DNA from: Rhipidocladum racemiflorum
Taxonomy: Eukaryota > Streptophyta > Magnoliopsida > Poales > Poaceae
Direction of reading: 5' to 3'
DNA: 64,000 nucleotides
NCBI GenBank assembly: GCA_036346355.1
Contig: CM070592.1
Coordinates: forward strand, 34,232,467-34,296,466
Part shown: piece by piece, positions 1 to 11,229 of the stretch
How the letters are laid out: each line of letters begins with the position of its first letter
Position numbering within the stretch: the stretch's first letter is position 1
Translations under genes and position numbers: made by a program
Notes under the pieces: model-generated
Seen by the model: the letters and a program-made list of their open reading frames with translations, nothing else
Told to the model about the DNA's origin: nothing
The model's database searches: none

Positions 1-1471
1 CCATGGCAATGGCGGTGTGAGCAGGGTTTGAAAGAGAGCTGGGTCTTGCGGCTGGATAGATTACTCATTTAATTCACTTGTCAGTGCATTTATCTGAGTC
101 TCTTGATCTAAGTGGCCGGTTGGCCTTGCCTCTTGCGTACTGGGTTGAGCTAGCTGTTTTGCCTGAGCTCTAGATATTTTGGCTAAAAGATGGCTTGGAG
201 GTGCAAAAGTATTTAGAAGGGGCTAGACTTTGCGGTTGGACTGTCGTAGCTGGTTATGGGCTTTCGATTGAGATTATCTTGTCCTAGAATATTTTATTCT
301 TGTGGCCATGATGACCCCTTCGTGGCTGTTGAGTTGGCCTGGGCATGCTCTGGAGGTTTCAACTGTGTCTGGGGGTTTCGGTTGGCATCCTCACCTTGCC
401 TCCATATTTATCTTTTACTAATGTGGCTTACATGGCCGGCTGAGATTGCCCATTACTTAGCCTCGTGTCTTGGTTTGTGACCATGTGCTTGGCCGGCTTG
501 ACTTATGTGGCTGATTCTGGGAGTTTCGGCTAAAAGGTGTCCCTGCAGGGCCTCTATACTTAATTTTTGCTAGTGTAAAAAGGTTCTAACCCTTTTTACT
601 ATGGTTTTACTATTTTACTGCGGTAAAATATTTTATCTCGCGATATTTTTTTGAATATTCGCGTCTACGGCTTAACAGGTTTGTATATTGCCGGATGATG
701 CAATCTAATCGCGAGAGGAGCCAGATTGGCCCCCGGACAATCTAGGGTACCTCACTGAGCGATCAAATAACTAATTGGCTGACGGCAATTCTTTTCTTTT
801 TCATTTAATGTATCTAATTTTAATGCATTTGCTTTATGCTTAATCTCATACGTAAACAATTTAATTTGCAGGTTCTCAAATGCAGATCAACTCAGCACAG
901 GAGCTGAAGCTTGTAGTTTTGTAATTTACTTTTTGAGATGTAATTTGTAACCAAATATGTAATTGGATAGTTACGTGTGTTGCAATTGTGATTGCATATG
1001 TAATCGAATGATTGTATTGAGTTGTAACTCCAGTGACCTGTATGTTTTTATAAAGATTCTTATATTTCCTTTTTATTGTAAATGTAAATTACAATGTAAC
1101 ATATAACTGAGTGTTGTAATCATCTATTCTCATGTAATGAATAATTTCTGATCATGAATGATAATGGTTCACCTTATTTGTTAATGTACCTTTCATAGTC
1201 AAAGTCCATTACACTTAACGATTCTAGATAATTCTACCAATTTCAATATTCTCCCTACTTCTCATATTGACTAATCTCTTTTTATAAGTCATGATTATCT
1301 TGCTAGCCAAATAAGCAATCTATAAAATTTCTTTCTTTTCTAAATTCCAAAACCCATTTCTAATCAAGAAATAATTCACTAAATGCACACAAAATCATGA
1401 AACGCAATAAGAAAATGATTTCACAATTTAATATTTAATTTTATTTGTTTAGTAAATTCAGAGATGTTACA
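1..1471 (-). repeat. 3' LTR of element A (first ~1.47 kb of the LTR only)
   Basis: In minus orientation the LTR begins TGTAACATCTCTG at 1471, directly after the polypurine tract, and is AT-rich for about 600 bases. It matches 9291-10759. The rest of this LTR lies left of the window. No gene is expected here; the 74-codon frame at 256-480 is repeated identically at 9546-9770 only because the LTRs are identical. Confidence 0.88.
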
Positions 1472-1473
1472 GA

Positions 1474-1486
1474 CTACCCCCCTTAA
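1474..1486 (-). other. Polypurine tract of element A
   Basis: The minus strand reads TTAAGGGGGGTAG just before the LTR start, preceded by a CTCGGGGACGAGATT block. Element B has the same arrangement on the plus strand at 42181-42213. This is the plus-strand DNA priming site of an LTR retrotransposon. Confidence 0.8.
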
Positions 1487-1808
1487 CAGGAATCTCGTCC
1501 CCGAGATTCGCAGGGTTAAAAGGGTGAGTGGGAGTTAGATAATTAAGTGACTTGTACAATTATTCGGAAGGATAGATTATCTAGTATAAATTCAAGTTTT
1601 ACGAATGATCATGAAATTCAATCATTGGTGCAAGGTGGATTCAAGATAAATTTAAAAAGACAGGGTGCTTAAAATTTTAAACTAAGTTCGTAGAGATCAG
1701 ATCTATGAGGAATGTACCTGCATTTTATTGGGTATGCCATGGTTGATGTCTTGAGTCAAGTAGATGCAGATCCAGGGACTTGCTGACCTTTAGGTCTTTG
1801 GAGTCGCC

Positions 1809-2024
1809 CTAGTTGTATAGCTTCACAAGGTTGAGGACGAGGTGGGTTTTGCTTCCTTTTGGGCACTTATTGGCATAGTGTCCACGTTCAAGACAATGTA
1901 AGCGTGTAACATTAGTTGCCTTATTTTGAGGATCAGAACCGGCCATTGATTTTGTTGGAGGGATTAATAAATGATGTTTGAGATTGAGGATAAGTTTGCA
2001 CGGAATTTTTCTTAGAATTGACAT
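1809..2024 (-). pseudogene. Shifted C-terminal extension of the zinc-knuckle ORF
   Basis: A 71-codon minus frame overlaps the end of the 353-codon ORF. It carries one more knuckle-like block, HCLERGHYANKC followed by PKG, which resembles the usual gag knuckle with its first Cys lost. Context suggests the real protein ran through this part and that a single-base shift between about 1940 and 2024 ended the upstream frame early. It has no separate role. Confidence 0.5.
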
Positions 2025-2994
2025 CTTCGTTCAGACGCCTCTTCGTTCCATGATTCTTCGGGAAGATAGCTTCAGATTTTGTTTTTCCTATTCTCGGGGT
2101 TATCATTTTGACTGAAGTGATTTCTGGCAGGGCTATGGTGTTAGAAGAGGTTTGGTTTCCTTGGGGGCATTGCTGAGCAATATGATCTGTTTTGCGACAG
2201 GTGAAGCACTTAGGTGCTTTCCGTGGTGCTTTATTGGGTGTAAACGGGTGCTTTATATTGTTTTTCTGGATTTTAACTTGTCGTTGCTTAGGGCAATTTC
2301 TTTCCCAGTGGCCTTCTTTATCACACAAGAAACAAGCTATTGGTGATTGCCAATTACTACTTTCTTGATGATGGCTGGTAGAGTAGGAATGCTGATTTTT
2401 CATTTCTTCTTCCACCATTTCTTGTGTAGTTTCTTTTCTACATGAAAATTTTTGGGCAAATAAGGCTCGAAGATTTTCTTGTTGAAGTCGAACTATAGTG
2501 GTAACTATTGGATCGAAAGGACATTGAGGTGGGCAATGATCTTTACTTTCACAAAGATAACAAGTAGTGTCATTCATGGGACATTTTCCCAGAGAATGGT
2601 TTCCTTCACAACTAGAACAGTTTATTGCATGCTCATCAGAGGTATGACCTACTTCTCCGCAGCGAATGCATGCGCGGTCTTCAATTTGATTTGGTTGGCA
2701 ACATTTCAAAGAGCAGCTTTTAGGCTTTGAATAAGATGTAAGAGTGGCTTTTTGAGCTGAAAATTTTCTTTTTCTGGCGTGAGCTACGTCCATATTGGCA
2801 GCGTTCTGCCCCATCGGCTGACTAAGAGGGGTGGACTTTTGATAATTTTGTTCCATCATAGAGAATGTTTGAATTCCGGTTTGGAATATTGGCAAAGATT
2901 TTTCTGGGTTGGTTTCTTGTGGTTTAAGGAGAAATTGTAAACTATGCCTGGTTTCTTCTTCAGGTATTTTACTGAAGGATCTTGTCATAGGCAT
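1933..2994 (-). CDS. Multi-zinc-knuckle gag-like protein of element A
   Basis: The ORF is 353 codons from ATG at 2994. Canonical CX2CX4HX4C knuckles lie at residues 145-158, 221-234 and 263-276. Two variant knuckles lie at 109-126 (long last spacer) and 126-138 (CX2CX3HX4C, sharing Cys126). The N-terminal 90 residues and the linkers are polar and Lys/Gln/Ser-rich. I see no retrotransposon capsid domain, which normally precedes a single knuckle, and no protease motif. Knuckle arrays bind single-stranded nucleic acid, so an RNA packaging or chaperone role is a reasonable inference. It is the only protein of element A and sits between a 1.9 kb leader and the polypurine tract. The frame appears to continue, shifted, at 1809-2024. 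It could be a degenerate gag nucleocapsid expanded by duplication or a captured host knuckle protein. Confidence 0.7.
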   Translation of the reverse strand: MPMTRSFSKIPEEETRHSLQFLLKPQETNPEKSLPIFQTGIQTFSMMEQNYQKSTPLSQPMGQNAANMDVAHARKRKFSAQKATLTSYSKPKSCSLKCCQPNQIEDRACIRCGEVGHTSDEHAINCSSCEGNHSLGKCPMNDTTCYLCESKDHCPPQCPFDPIVTTIVRLQQENLRALFAQKFSCRKETTQEMVEEEMKNQHSYSTSHHQESSNWQSPIACFLCDKEGHWERNCPKQRQVKIQKNNIKHPFTPNKAPRKAPKCFTCRKTDHIAQQCPQGNQTSSNTIALPEITSVKMITPRIGKTKSEAIFPKNHGTKRRLNEDVNSKKNSVQTYPQSQTSFINPSNKINGRF

Positions 2995-4865
2995 TCTGCA
3001 GTAATGACAATAAGACTGTTTAGATATGATCTATCGGGTTACAAGGCAACATTTCGTTCCCTAAAAATTTTATTAAATAAAATTTCTACAAATTAGAAGG
3101 GATGAGGTAGTCATAAGGAATGACCTAATTTAGGGTTTACACTTTGTTTGTTAACATTGTCATTATTCATTAAGATCAATTTGTTGTGAATTTTCAACCC
3201 GAAGGTTTAATATTCACGAGAGCAATCCTTTACATAGAATTTCATCGCAATGAATAACAATACAAAAGATTACATTCAAAATTAACACACAAAGAAATAT
3301 TTAAGTTACCCATTCATCATTCTATTTTAAGTACTTTTATTAGACCAAATAATGTCTAGTCTAATGAGGTGACTTCACATTGTGATTCCTTTCCGAAGTA
3401 AGGTGACAATGTGGAGATTCTTTAGGTTTAGTGGCGTATTCAATTGTTACTTGTAGGAGAAGTTGGATAGTAACTTAGCTTATTTTAGCATAGGTACTTT
3501 TTACAGTTACCGGTATGGCGAAGTCTCGGTTTTGATTCTTCTATCGGTAGCATAGGCTCAAGCATAATTAGGGTGATAATGAAAATTATAATATTAATTC
3601 CTTTGTAGCTATGTTCTGAGAAGGCTTTTGCTGTCTAGCGTGAGTAGTATGGGAATAAGAAGGCATTATTATCTATGCGGTGGAGTTTGCATAAGCGGTA
3701 AAATAGTTTTCGGCACACTCCTGCGACTAAAATATGACTACGGGGGTCACAGAACATCTTACTAGATATTGGTTTTGTCTAAAAGAATCAGGGAAGATTA
3801 GTAACTAAAATAGTATACAGGTGAGAAATCTTACAGAAAGAAGAGGTAAGTTATACGAGAGTATTTTAAATTCCAATCTATCTTTTGTTTTAAAGTGTCA
3901 CATTACTTTTAGACAGTATTTCTCTCTTTAAAGGTTTAATCAACTAGGATTCTATATGTTAGAAGGGAAAAGATAGATATAGAGAAATAATTTAATTCTA
4001 AGACTATCTTTTATTTAGTAGTAGATAACATTCCATTCAAAATTTCTTAATTACAACTTCTTACTAATTTAAGGGTTGTGACATCGTGAAGTTTTTAACT
4101 TTATGTTAAGCATTCACGAGTGCACCCCGAGGAGCAACACAAAAAGATTTCAGCAAACTCCATCAACAAAAGAACGCGCACTTAAATTATAACACAAGGA
4201 AGTGCTAGGTTTTTCCTATTAACTTAGTCCTACGTGGTCTTTTTACGAGAGTTTTGATATCCCACCAGAGCTACTCGTAGCCTGGATGATACTGCCCCTC
4301 AAGGTAGACTATTTGGCGATAGGTTTCTTCAAACTCTTGCATCACTTGTTGAGGATAACAATCCGAAGTTTCCACGGCATGGAAGAAGTTGATGGAGTGT
4401 TGCCGTTGTCTTCCCGAGGTTGTGTAGGGAGGAGAATAGCGATATACCACCAATACTCTAAAGTCGTGGCAGCGATGCACTATGTGTTTTAACAGTCAAT
4501 GAAGACTATTATTTTCAAGAAGGATTTATTGGCAGTGTTTAATAAGAATGTAGATAAGAAATAGAATTCTTATAGAAAGAACAGGAAAGAAAGATCTACC
4601 GGAAGGAATGAACATAGAGAATGTTCAATGAGAAGGAGAGTATTTAAATAATATAATAAGGGGAAAATAATAACAGAGATATTTAAGGAAAGAGTAGTAA
4701 CAAATATAATGGGACGAGGAAAGAATTGATAACAGATGATATGAGACAAGAGAAGGTTAATAACATATATAGCAATCTTTCATTCCTAAATATAGATTTG
4801 TCTATTTCAAAATTTTAAGTTTCATCTAACGACCATTCTATCTAAGGTTTGCCTGCAGTCAGCAT
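2995..4865 (-). other. Non-coding leader of element A
   Basis: This 1.9 kb lies between the primer binding site and the gag-like ORF. It has no convincing coding frame and is AT-rich. It is recognisably similar to 11650-13506 of element A', for example in the ACAAGGCAACATTTCGTTCC block at both left ends. Such leaders normally carry packaging and dimerisation signals, but I cannot point to one. Confidence 0.6.
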
Positions 4866-4878
4866 GGCTCTGATACCA
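4866..4878 (-). other. Primer binding site of element A
   Basis: The minus strand reads TGGTATCAGAGCC, complementary to the 3' end of initiator tRNA-Met, three bases inside the LTR end (...TCTTACA). This fixes element orientation and the inner LTR boundary. Confidence 0.9.
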
Positions 4879-5224
4879 AACTGTAAGACCCCCACTTTTA
4901 TGCTACAGTGCAAACATAAAAGCAAGGTTCTAATGTGCATACTGTACCATTCCCATGATCAGTGGCTGGCACGCACAAAGCACAATTTGGAATCACAACC
5001 ATACAAAAGTTTCATATTTTATTACAGCGGAAGTAATGATACAATATGACCGAGAAGGTCAACTTAACTATAGCAAAAGAATCAGATGTCTTGTAGTTTG
5101 CCACATAATCCACAGGCAACTGACAAGGTAAAGCCTTAGAAAGAAACGTCGTTAATAATCCCGTTTTCCTGCGTCGGAGTAATTGTCGAGATATCCTGTC
5201 TAAAAACAACAATAATAGCAAGGG

Positions 5225-5243
5225 TGAGTACGTTGTGTACTCA
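5225..5243 (-). other. TGAGTAC/GTACTCA hairpin in the A LTR
   Basis: A 7-bp perfect stem with a 5-base loop, flanked by the conserved CTTGC and CCCTTGC blocks. Counterparts lie at 13864-13882, 20100-20115, 32724-32742, 36145-36161 and 45297-45313. Confidence 0.75.
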
Positions 5244-5607
5244 GCAAGACTTGTAGTGTTTGCAAAACCTGAATTATATGCAAGCTGAATAGAAAGTGGG
5301 TTTCTACGGTTGTTTTGCATAAAGCGAAGGTTTGAATTGTAAATACTGAATAGTAATGGAAAGCATAAACTGAATTTAAAACAATTTGATAAGTAATCAA
5401 AATATCAAGTATTGACAGAAATAACAATAAGTTACTCACGGCCCTTTTGTGAGTAAAGATGGCGGAAAAGACCCTCCATGGTCTTATATGAACAAATGTA
5501 ACAATAAGTGACATTAAAGGGTGTAAACCATTTCCCAAAATTATTTAATCAAAAATTTTTGAAAACAGAAATAGCTAACTAGTGTCAATTCGCCAAGTCG
5601 TCCATGA

Positions 5608-5649
5608 CCGTGGACACGGCTATTCGAATAGTTTTAGACTCTGCAGAGT
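5608..5649 (-). other. Three-palindrome cluster in the A LTR
   Basis: In order: CCGTG-GA-CACGG (5608-5619), CTATTCGAATAG (5620-5631) and ACTCTGCAGAGT (5638-5649). The same three, with paired substitutions, occur at 14247-14288, 32188-32229, 35817-35858 and 44964-45005. The function is unknown. Confidence 0.75.
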
Positions 5650-7363
5650 TGTACAGCTTTACCCACAAGATATGTCCTCCCTTTGTGGCAGATCATTAGC
5701 ACACTTCCTTTGGTGTGCCGCCAGAGAGTTCATAACGAAACTGTTCGTTACTTGGACCTTAACTTTGCACTAGCCCGATGACGTTACCCCTGACTATGAT
5801 GGAAGCTAAAAAGGTAAAAGGAATTCCGGAGTCAGTAACCCACCAGGAATAAAAATTCCGGAGTTAGTGACCCACCAGGAATAATAACAGCCCCAAATCC
5901 ATAGCCAGGCGTACATCGTTACAACGGCAGATGCCAACACCTCGGTGATGACACCTCCCTCGAGCAAACCTATATTCGGAATGCCCGTGCTACAACTGCC
6001 TACCAATGTGCAAAGCTAATTCCCAAATAATTTAATAAGTTAAGACTGTCCCATTCCAGTACTTGTGGATGTACGGTTATACTTGGATCATGCAACACTA
6101 CGTTCGGTCCTCAAAGTGACATGGGCGATACTCCACCCTAGCTACGTACACGTTAAAACATGTACAACCGGCTATTGCCAATAATCACCCACGTCAAAAC
6201 AGTAGTTTTATTTTCATTTTTAACAAACTACCAGTATCCTTTACTGCTTAAATAAACCATAAAAGATTTCATAAGGAAAAGTGTGTGGGTGTAAATGTCG
6301 TTGACATTTTCTAAGCATCACTAAGCAAATGTATTTAATAATCGTTATATCCCATCTATGGAATGAATCTACCCATACCTATGGGTATCATGGAATTCAT
6401 GTCAACATGATTGAAGTACTTCATCAATTTGGGTTATAGCTACCAGGGACTTAAAATAGACATTTATATCATAAGCATGCAGGAAGATTCTTAATCACAT
6501 TTTAGTTGGTTATGAAATCTGGGTTCAAAATGCTCAAAGGGGTGCTTGCCTTGCTACATGTTGTCTTTAGCGACGTGTCGAAGACGTAACCTTGCAGTTG
6601 TCGACGACGAAGTCCGAGACGTCGAATTCTACACGTCGTATAACGGAAAAGAATAACAAATAACAAATAACATTTTCAATAAGGGCAAAAGGAGATCAGA
6701 TGAAGAATCAAATAACAAACAGTATATTAAACAAGCACGAGTGTGGATTATGGCTTGTGAACGTATAAGTGTGTTACTTCTATATTCTTTATCATTGATT
6801 AACAGCTTAAGGGTTGCATCACACATGACACCTATTCCTTATGATTCATGCTATTTTATTTTACGAATTCAGGAAGCTAAGATTGTGAGATTAAATAAAC
6901 TAAAATTCATTTTCAGGGTGTAGAGCTGCTTGTATTAATATAAATTAGTCGCATGATCGTGTTTCAATAGGATTCAGACGCAAAGCATATTATAATGAAA
7001 AGGTTTCTACGGGTTAGGTGATTTTTACATTAAGAAATGCCCTAGGATTTGTCTAATTGTGTTTGGTTAATAGTAAGTGAAATGGTTTGGTTTGAAATTA
7101 AATTAAACATTGTATAAACATATACATTTAAGATCAATATTGTGGAAGTTGGCAAGCTATCTTCAAAAAGGGTTTTCGAAGAATGGGTCTAATAAAGGAA
7201 ATTTCAATCTATTGTTTTCCTGTCAGACTTTAATTGAATAAATTAATGGATTAGAGTTTATTGATTGACTAGATTTTGACTTGAATCATTTAAAAGAACC
7301 ATTCCAACTCAACCAAAATATTTCCATTATTATTATTATTTTCTTTTCCTATTCTTTATTGGT

Positions 7364-7720
7364 TTGGTTAACCAAACCCATCTCCTTCCAGAGACTTTTG
7401 CTAGTCTCTCCCCCATTTCTCATGTCTCCACTCGTTCTGGTCTTTGGCCGGTGCCGACGCTAATTTGTCCAGCCTCCTCTGGCTCCTTGCCGTCTCTGCC
7501 TCCGTCGGCTCCACTCCAGCGCCGCGCCTCAGGCCAATCGCCCGTCGCCGGGCCTTCCTCGCGCGCGCCGCCCTTGCGCCGGTCCTTCGCCCTAGCTGCC
7601 GCGCCCTAGGGCTAATGCCCCGATCTCTGATCTGTTCGGATCTGACTCCGTGGGTATCCTCCGTCTAGCCCCCGGTTTCGGATCTCCCTACGCCTCCTCC
7701 GTCTGAGCTAAGTATCTCTC
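7364..7720 (+). promoter_or_regulatory. GC-rich, pyrimidine-rich block inside the A LTR, opposite to the element
   Basis: The plus strand changes from AT-rich to a C/T-rich then GC-rich stretch of about 350 bases, resembling a grass core promoter and 5' untranslated region. In element B and the solo LTR the comparable block is pyrimidine-rich on the element's own strand; here it is on the opposite strand. I see no certain TATA box. The short frames in it are not convincing genes. A promoter role is an inference from composition. Confidence 0.3.
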
Positions 7721-10700
7721 GCTACCTTCATTTCCTTTGCTCACTTTTTCTCCTCTTTACCTAATCTTTCACCTCTTCCCCTTTCTGGGTTGTCGCCACT
7801 GGGATTTGGGGTTTCTCCAACATTGGCGGCTACAGTAGACTAACACCATTCGGCTATGGCTCGGCTATTGCTAGGGTTTATTCCCCCCTTTTCAAGAGCT
7901 AAGTAATTCCTCCCTCCTTCTTAATTTTTATTTTGATAGTCTAGCTGATTGGCTAAATATGGTTCATGATGTGATAAAACACAGAGGTAAACTTTATGAA
8001 TGATTATTTCATTCTAAGGGTGATTGTTGTGAGCATTTCCCTGATACGCAAATTGTTTATGGTAATATTATAAACTGTGTAGTGTAAAGGTTTCATGAAT
8101 CTTCTATGCTAAAAAATGCAATTGTGGTCAGCGTATGATTGGATGCATTGTCATCTATATTTAGATATCATATTGAATTCTTGAGGACCTTATGTGCTGC
8201 CAACCTTGTATTTTAAGGTCAGGTAGTATATGGATAGATATTGCATGCTTTGAATATAATTACCCTATAAGAATCGTTGTGTAGAACCACAAAGCTGTAA
8301 TATGCTATTCTATAGTACGCTTAATCTTTTGCATTCGATTCTTTATGAGTCCATAAGGATGAAGCAACAGGTTACACAATTCTTGATGCATTGGAAAACG
8401 GTTATATGCATAGTTGGCTTACATGGATTGATTTCTTGCCCTAATCTGTAATGATTCTTGAACATAGATTCAGTGTGCGTTGACAGTGGCTTTAATTTGT
8501 TTAGGTGGCAGACAATGGTTTTAATGCCATTGATCGCTTAATGGCCATGATTATATACTGATGGATCATGATCTAGAAGTATTGGTGAGAGGTTTCACCG
8601 CACTTTGTTTAAGGGTAGATTGGCTTAGTAGATGATAAAGAAATTGATACTAAGCTGAACTTTGATGATTTTTGAATATCTAATGATGGGATACTAATAT
8701 TGGCTTGAATATTAACGGATTCACGTGGTAGATGATAGATTGATACCATGTTGGCTATGTCCCATTGGTCTATGATGAGTCGGGCACTTTCAAATTATGA
8801 GTTGGATGGCGTCATAGCGATGATCTTGAGTCGCAATACGCCGGGGGAGTATTAGCAATTCAAGAGAACCTATGACGCAACCCTCATAATATTTGTTAAG
8901 CATCTAAACTGAGACCAAAGATTTTATCCTTCCTCACTTAAATCTCTTTACCACCCATTTTCATCTCTACTTCATTTACTCTCCTACTGGACATGATATA
9001 ATGATTCTAATGGAATTGAATTTGGAAAACTTACTTGGGTGAAATGGAGATGAATGGGTATCTGCTCAGGTTCCTTTTCCTCTTCTTGCTACTGGTTGTT
9101 CCTGGGGTCAGCTTCTGGAACTTAACTTCCCTAGCTGTTCCTTACTTGTGCGAATATGCTCCCTTACCTTCTTGTTTTGGGTTAGCTACTGAAAATGGTT
9201 TGCTTGGGGCTCTTTGGGTGGCCTCATGGAAATGGCTGGCTGGGCTTGAAGCTTACGTGACTTTGAATAAGACTTGATCAGCTTTTATAGCCATGGCAAT
9301 GGCGGTGTGAGCAGGGTTTGAAAGAGAGCTGGGTCTTGCGGCTGGATAGATTACTCATTTAATTCACTTGTCAGTGCATTTATCTGAGTCTCTTGATCTA
9401 AGTGGCCGGTTGGCCTTGCCTCTTGCGTACTGGGTTGAGCTAGCTGTTTTGCCTGAGCTCTAGATATTTTGGCTAAAAGATGGCTTGGAGGTGCAAAAGT
9501 ATTTAGAAGGGGCTAGACTTTGCGGTTGGACTGTCGTAGCTGGTTATGGGCTTTCGATTGAGATTATCTTGTCCTAGAATATTTTATTCTTGTGGCCATG
9601 ATGACCCCTTCGTGGCTGTTGAGTTGGCCTGGGCATGCTCTGGAGGTTTCAACTGTGTCTGGGGGTTTCGGTTGGCATCCTCACCTTGCCTCCATATTTA
9701 TCTTTTACTAATGTGGCTTACATGGCCGGCTGAGATTGCCCATTACTTAGCCTCGTGTCTTGGTTTGTGACCATGTGCTTGGCCGGCTTGACTTATGTGG
9801 CTGATTCTGGGAGTTTCGGCTAAAAGGTGTCCCTGCAGGGCCTCTATACTTAATTTTTGCTAGTGTAAAAAGGTTCTAACCCTTTTTACTATGGTTTTAC
9901 TATTTTACTGCGGTAAAATATTTTATCTCGCGATATTTTTTGAATATTCGCGTCTACGGCTTAACAGGTTTGTATATTGCCGGATGATGCAATCTAATCG
10001 CGAGAGGAGCCAGATTGGCCCCCGGACAATCTAGGGTACCTCACTGAGCGATCAAATAACTAATTGGCTGACGGCAATTCTTTTCTTTTTCATTTAATGT
10101 ATCTAATTTTAATGCATTTGCTTTATGCTTAATCTCATACGTAAACAATTTAATTTGCAGGTTCTCAAATGCAGATCAACTCAAAGACAGAGTGAAGCTT
10201 GTAGTTTTGTAATTTACTTTTTGAGATGTAATTTGTAACCAAATATGTAATTGGATAGTTACGTGTGTTGCAATTGTGATTGCATATGTAATCGAATGAT
10301 TGTATTGAGTTGTAACTCCAGTGACCTGTATGTTTTTATAAAGATTCTTATATTTCCTTTTTATTGTAAATGTAAATTACAATGTAACATATAACTGAGT
10401 GTTGTAATCATCTATTCTCATGTAATGAATAATTTCTGATCATGAATGATAATGGTTCACCTTATTTGTTAATGTACCTTTCATAGTCAAAGTCCATTAC
10501 ACTTAACGATTCTAGATAATTCTACCAATTTCAATATTCTCCCTACTTCTCATATTGACTAATCTCTTTTTATAAGTCATGATTATCTTGCTAGCCAAAT
10601 AAGCAATCTATAAAATTTCTTTCTTTTCTAAATTCCAAAACCCATTTCTAATCAAGAAATAATTCACTAAATGCACACAAAATCATGAAACGCAATAAGA

Positions 10701-11229
10701 AAATGATTTCACAATTTAATATTTAATTTTATTTGTTTAGTAAATTCAGAGATGTTACAATGACCAACTGTGCAATCGGGAAAACATTTAAGTTCACGTG
10801 ATTACTGAGTTTGTGTTAATGATGGTTGACATAACTCGATCGGGATTGAGCTTTCCTCGATTATCCCTTGATCACGTCAATTTACTTTTAGGTTTTCTAA
10901 ACAAGGTTTGGTCTAAAGATCTTTTTATTTTTTTCCAATTTCAGGCCAAAGGAAAAAGGATTTTGCACTTTTCTTTCGCAAAGTGTTTCAAAGGCGATAA
11001 TTGAAGACTTGCTTGAAAACTATTTTGTAGGAGAATTTTTTTTGTAGAAGGCAAGACTTCTCCCACTTAGTGCTATATGATAGCACAAAAGTTTTTAGTA
11101 TGTCCCCAAGAATTTGATTTAGTGAAGAATTGTTTCAGGCTCTTTTGATCTGTTTAAATATTGCATCAATTTCCGATGAGGTAGGGATGCCAGATTTTTA
11201 AGAGTGTGAACAATTGCATCTAGTTCCAG

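Larger units (their letters stand above)
1..10759 (-). mobile_element. Non-autonomous Gypsy-like LTR retrotransposon A (truncated by window start)
   Basis: The element reads on the minus strand: 5' LTR 4882-10759, primer binding site 4866-4878, internal region about 1474-4865, polypurine tract 1474-1486, and a 3' LTR running from 1471 off the left edge. The first 1471 bases of the window match 9291-10759 almost perfectly (one T-run change and one short patch near 886/10183), so insertion looks recent. The internal region is only about 3.4 kb and holds one zinc-knuckle ORF with no protease, RT, RNase H or integrase. It must depend on pol supplied by another element. The right flank (10760 onward) is the interior of a related element, A'. 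The left target duplication is outside the window. Confidence 0.85.
4882..10759 (-). repeat. 5' LTR of element A (5.9 kb)
   Basis: The boundaries are TGTAACATC at 10759 (minus) and ...TCTTACA at 4882, TG to CA. At 5,878 bp it is longer than the element's internal region. From the primer-site end outward it holds the TGAGTAC hairpin (5225-5243), a palindrome cluster (5608-5649), AT-rich sequence, a GC-rich block pyrimidine-rich on the plus strand (7364-7720), and about 3 kb of moderately AT-rich DNA. No frame in it looks like a real protein. The same layout occurs in the LTR at 13523-19128, so the great length is a family property and not a fresh insertion. Confidence 0.82.

Noticed and set aside
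5219..5320. Conserved small ORF shared by all A LTRs (5012-5538, 13839-14177, 32519-32793)
   Set aside because: Reading frames differ in start and end among copies and change with indels; conservation follows the hairpin DNA rather than codons.
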